Below are positions 12,130 through 12,246 of a stretch of 12,246 bases of DNA, piece after piece. Both the position numbers and the translations under genes were made by a program. Under the pieces are notes generated by a model. That model saw only the letters and a program-made list of their open reading frames with translations. It was not told the origin of the DNA and did not search any database. Within the stretch, counting starts at the first letter, position 1; the number at the start of each line of letters is the position of its first letter. The stretch is from Actinomycetota bacterium (GTDB taxonomy: Bacteria > Actinomycetota > Thermoleophilia > Gaiellales > Gaiellaceae), in the NCBI GenBank assembly GCA_013696185.1, contig JACCZA010000359.1, positions 1-12,246 of the forward strand, in the 5' to 3' direction.

Positions 12130-12246
12130 CGCCGTCGTGAGCAGCGCTTCCGTCGGCCGGCGGCTCATGCCAGGCGAGACGCCCGTCGCAGGCCCGGTGT
12201 GCTCCCGCCCCCCTGGACGGGCCCGGCGCCGTCCACCGCAAGACAG
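12130..12246. other. Right-edge stretch without an assigned gene
   Basis: No convincing gene is seen. On the minus strand an open frame of about 26 codons ends at TGA 12167-12165 and could be the tail of a convergent gene entering from the right, but it is too short to judge. Confidence 0.3.

Noticed and set aside
10897..12168. 423-codon minus-strand open frame opposite the receptor
   Set aside because: It is antisense to a full-length binding protein with signal peptide and ribosome site, and its composition is that of a shadow frame.
1..12246. CRISPR arrays, tRNA, rRNA, insertion sequences, riboswitches
   Set aside because: No regularly spaced repeats, cloverleaf-like genes, transposase motifs or terminal inverted repeats were seen, and the non-coding gaps are too short for a riboswitch.

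Overview
The window is very GC-rich (roughly 70% by eye). Its genes are almost all end-to-end overlapping, GTG and TTG starts are common, and one transcript looks leaderless. This fits a high-GC actinobacterium (Actinomycetota, perhaps a soil Thermoleophilia-like lineage). The taxonomic guess is inference; no rRNA or other marker is present. Essentially every base is coding. No tRNA, rRNA, mobile element or CRISPR array was seen.

Layout. From 9400 leftward to the window edge, nine minus-strand genes form one unbroken chain: M24 metallopeptidase-like protein, RbsA-type double ATPase, two RbsC-type permeases, a DgoD-like enolase-superfamily dehydratase, an SDR oxidoreductase, a second and different enolase-superfamily protein, a D-2-hydroxyacid dehydrogenase, and the alpha subunit of a thiamine-diphosphate 2-oxoacid dehydrogenase (cut by the left edge). 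All eight junctions overlap, by 1, 4 or 8 bases. To the right, a FadR-subfamily GntR regulator (9471-10199, plus) is divergent from this operon. It meets tail-to-tail a second SDR (10193-10900, minus). That SDR is in turn divergent from a secreted sugar-binding-type solute receptor (10969-12063, plus), which ends at a strong hairpin terminator.

How it may work together. The CUT2/ribose-type importer is split: ATPase and permeases lie in the long operon, while the receptor is a separate unit about 4 kb from the ATPase. Both control regions carry the sequence GGTCAAGTGG inside perfect inverted repeats that overlap -35 elements, so one regulator probably controls both. The enzyme set (two acid-sugar dehydratase candidates, two SDRs, a 2-hydroxyacid dehydrogenase and a 2-oxoacid dehydrogenase subunit) suggests import and oxidation of an aldonic or uronic-type acid sugar, or a conjugate of one. 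Dehydration would give a 2-keto-3-deoxy acid, redox steps would follow, and oxidative decarboxylation would give an acyl-CoA. The leading gene is an M24 peptidase-fold protein lacking one conserved His, which is unexpected for a plain sugar-acid pathway and hints at an amide- or peptide-linked substrate. No aldolase, kinase or 2,4-diketo-acid hydrolase is visible; they may lie beyond the left edge. The substrate cannot be named from sequence alone.
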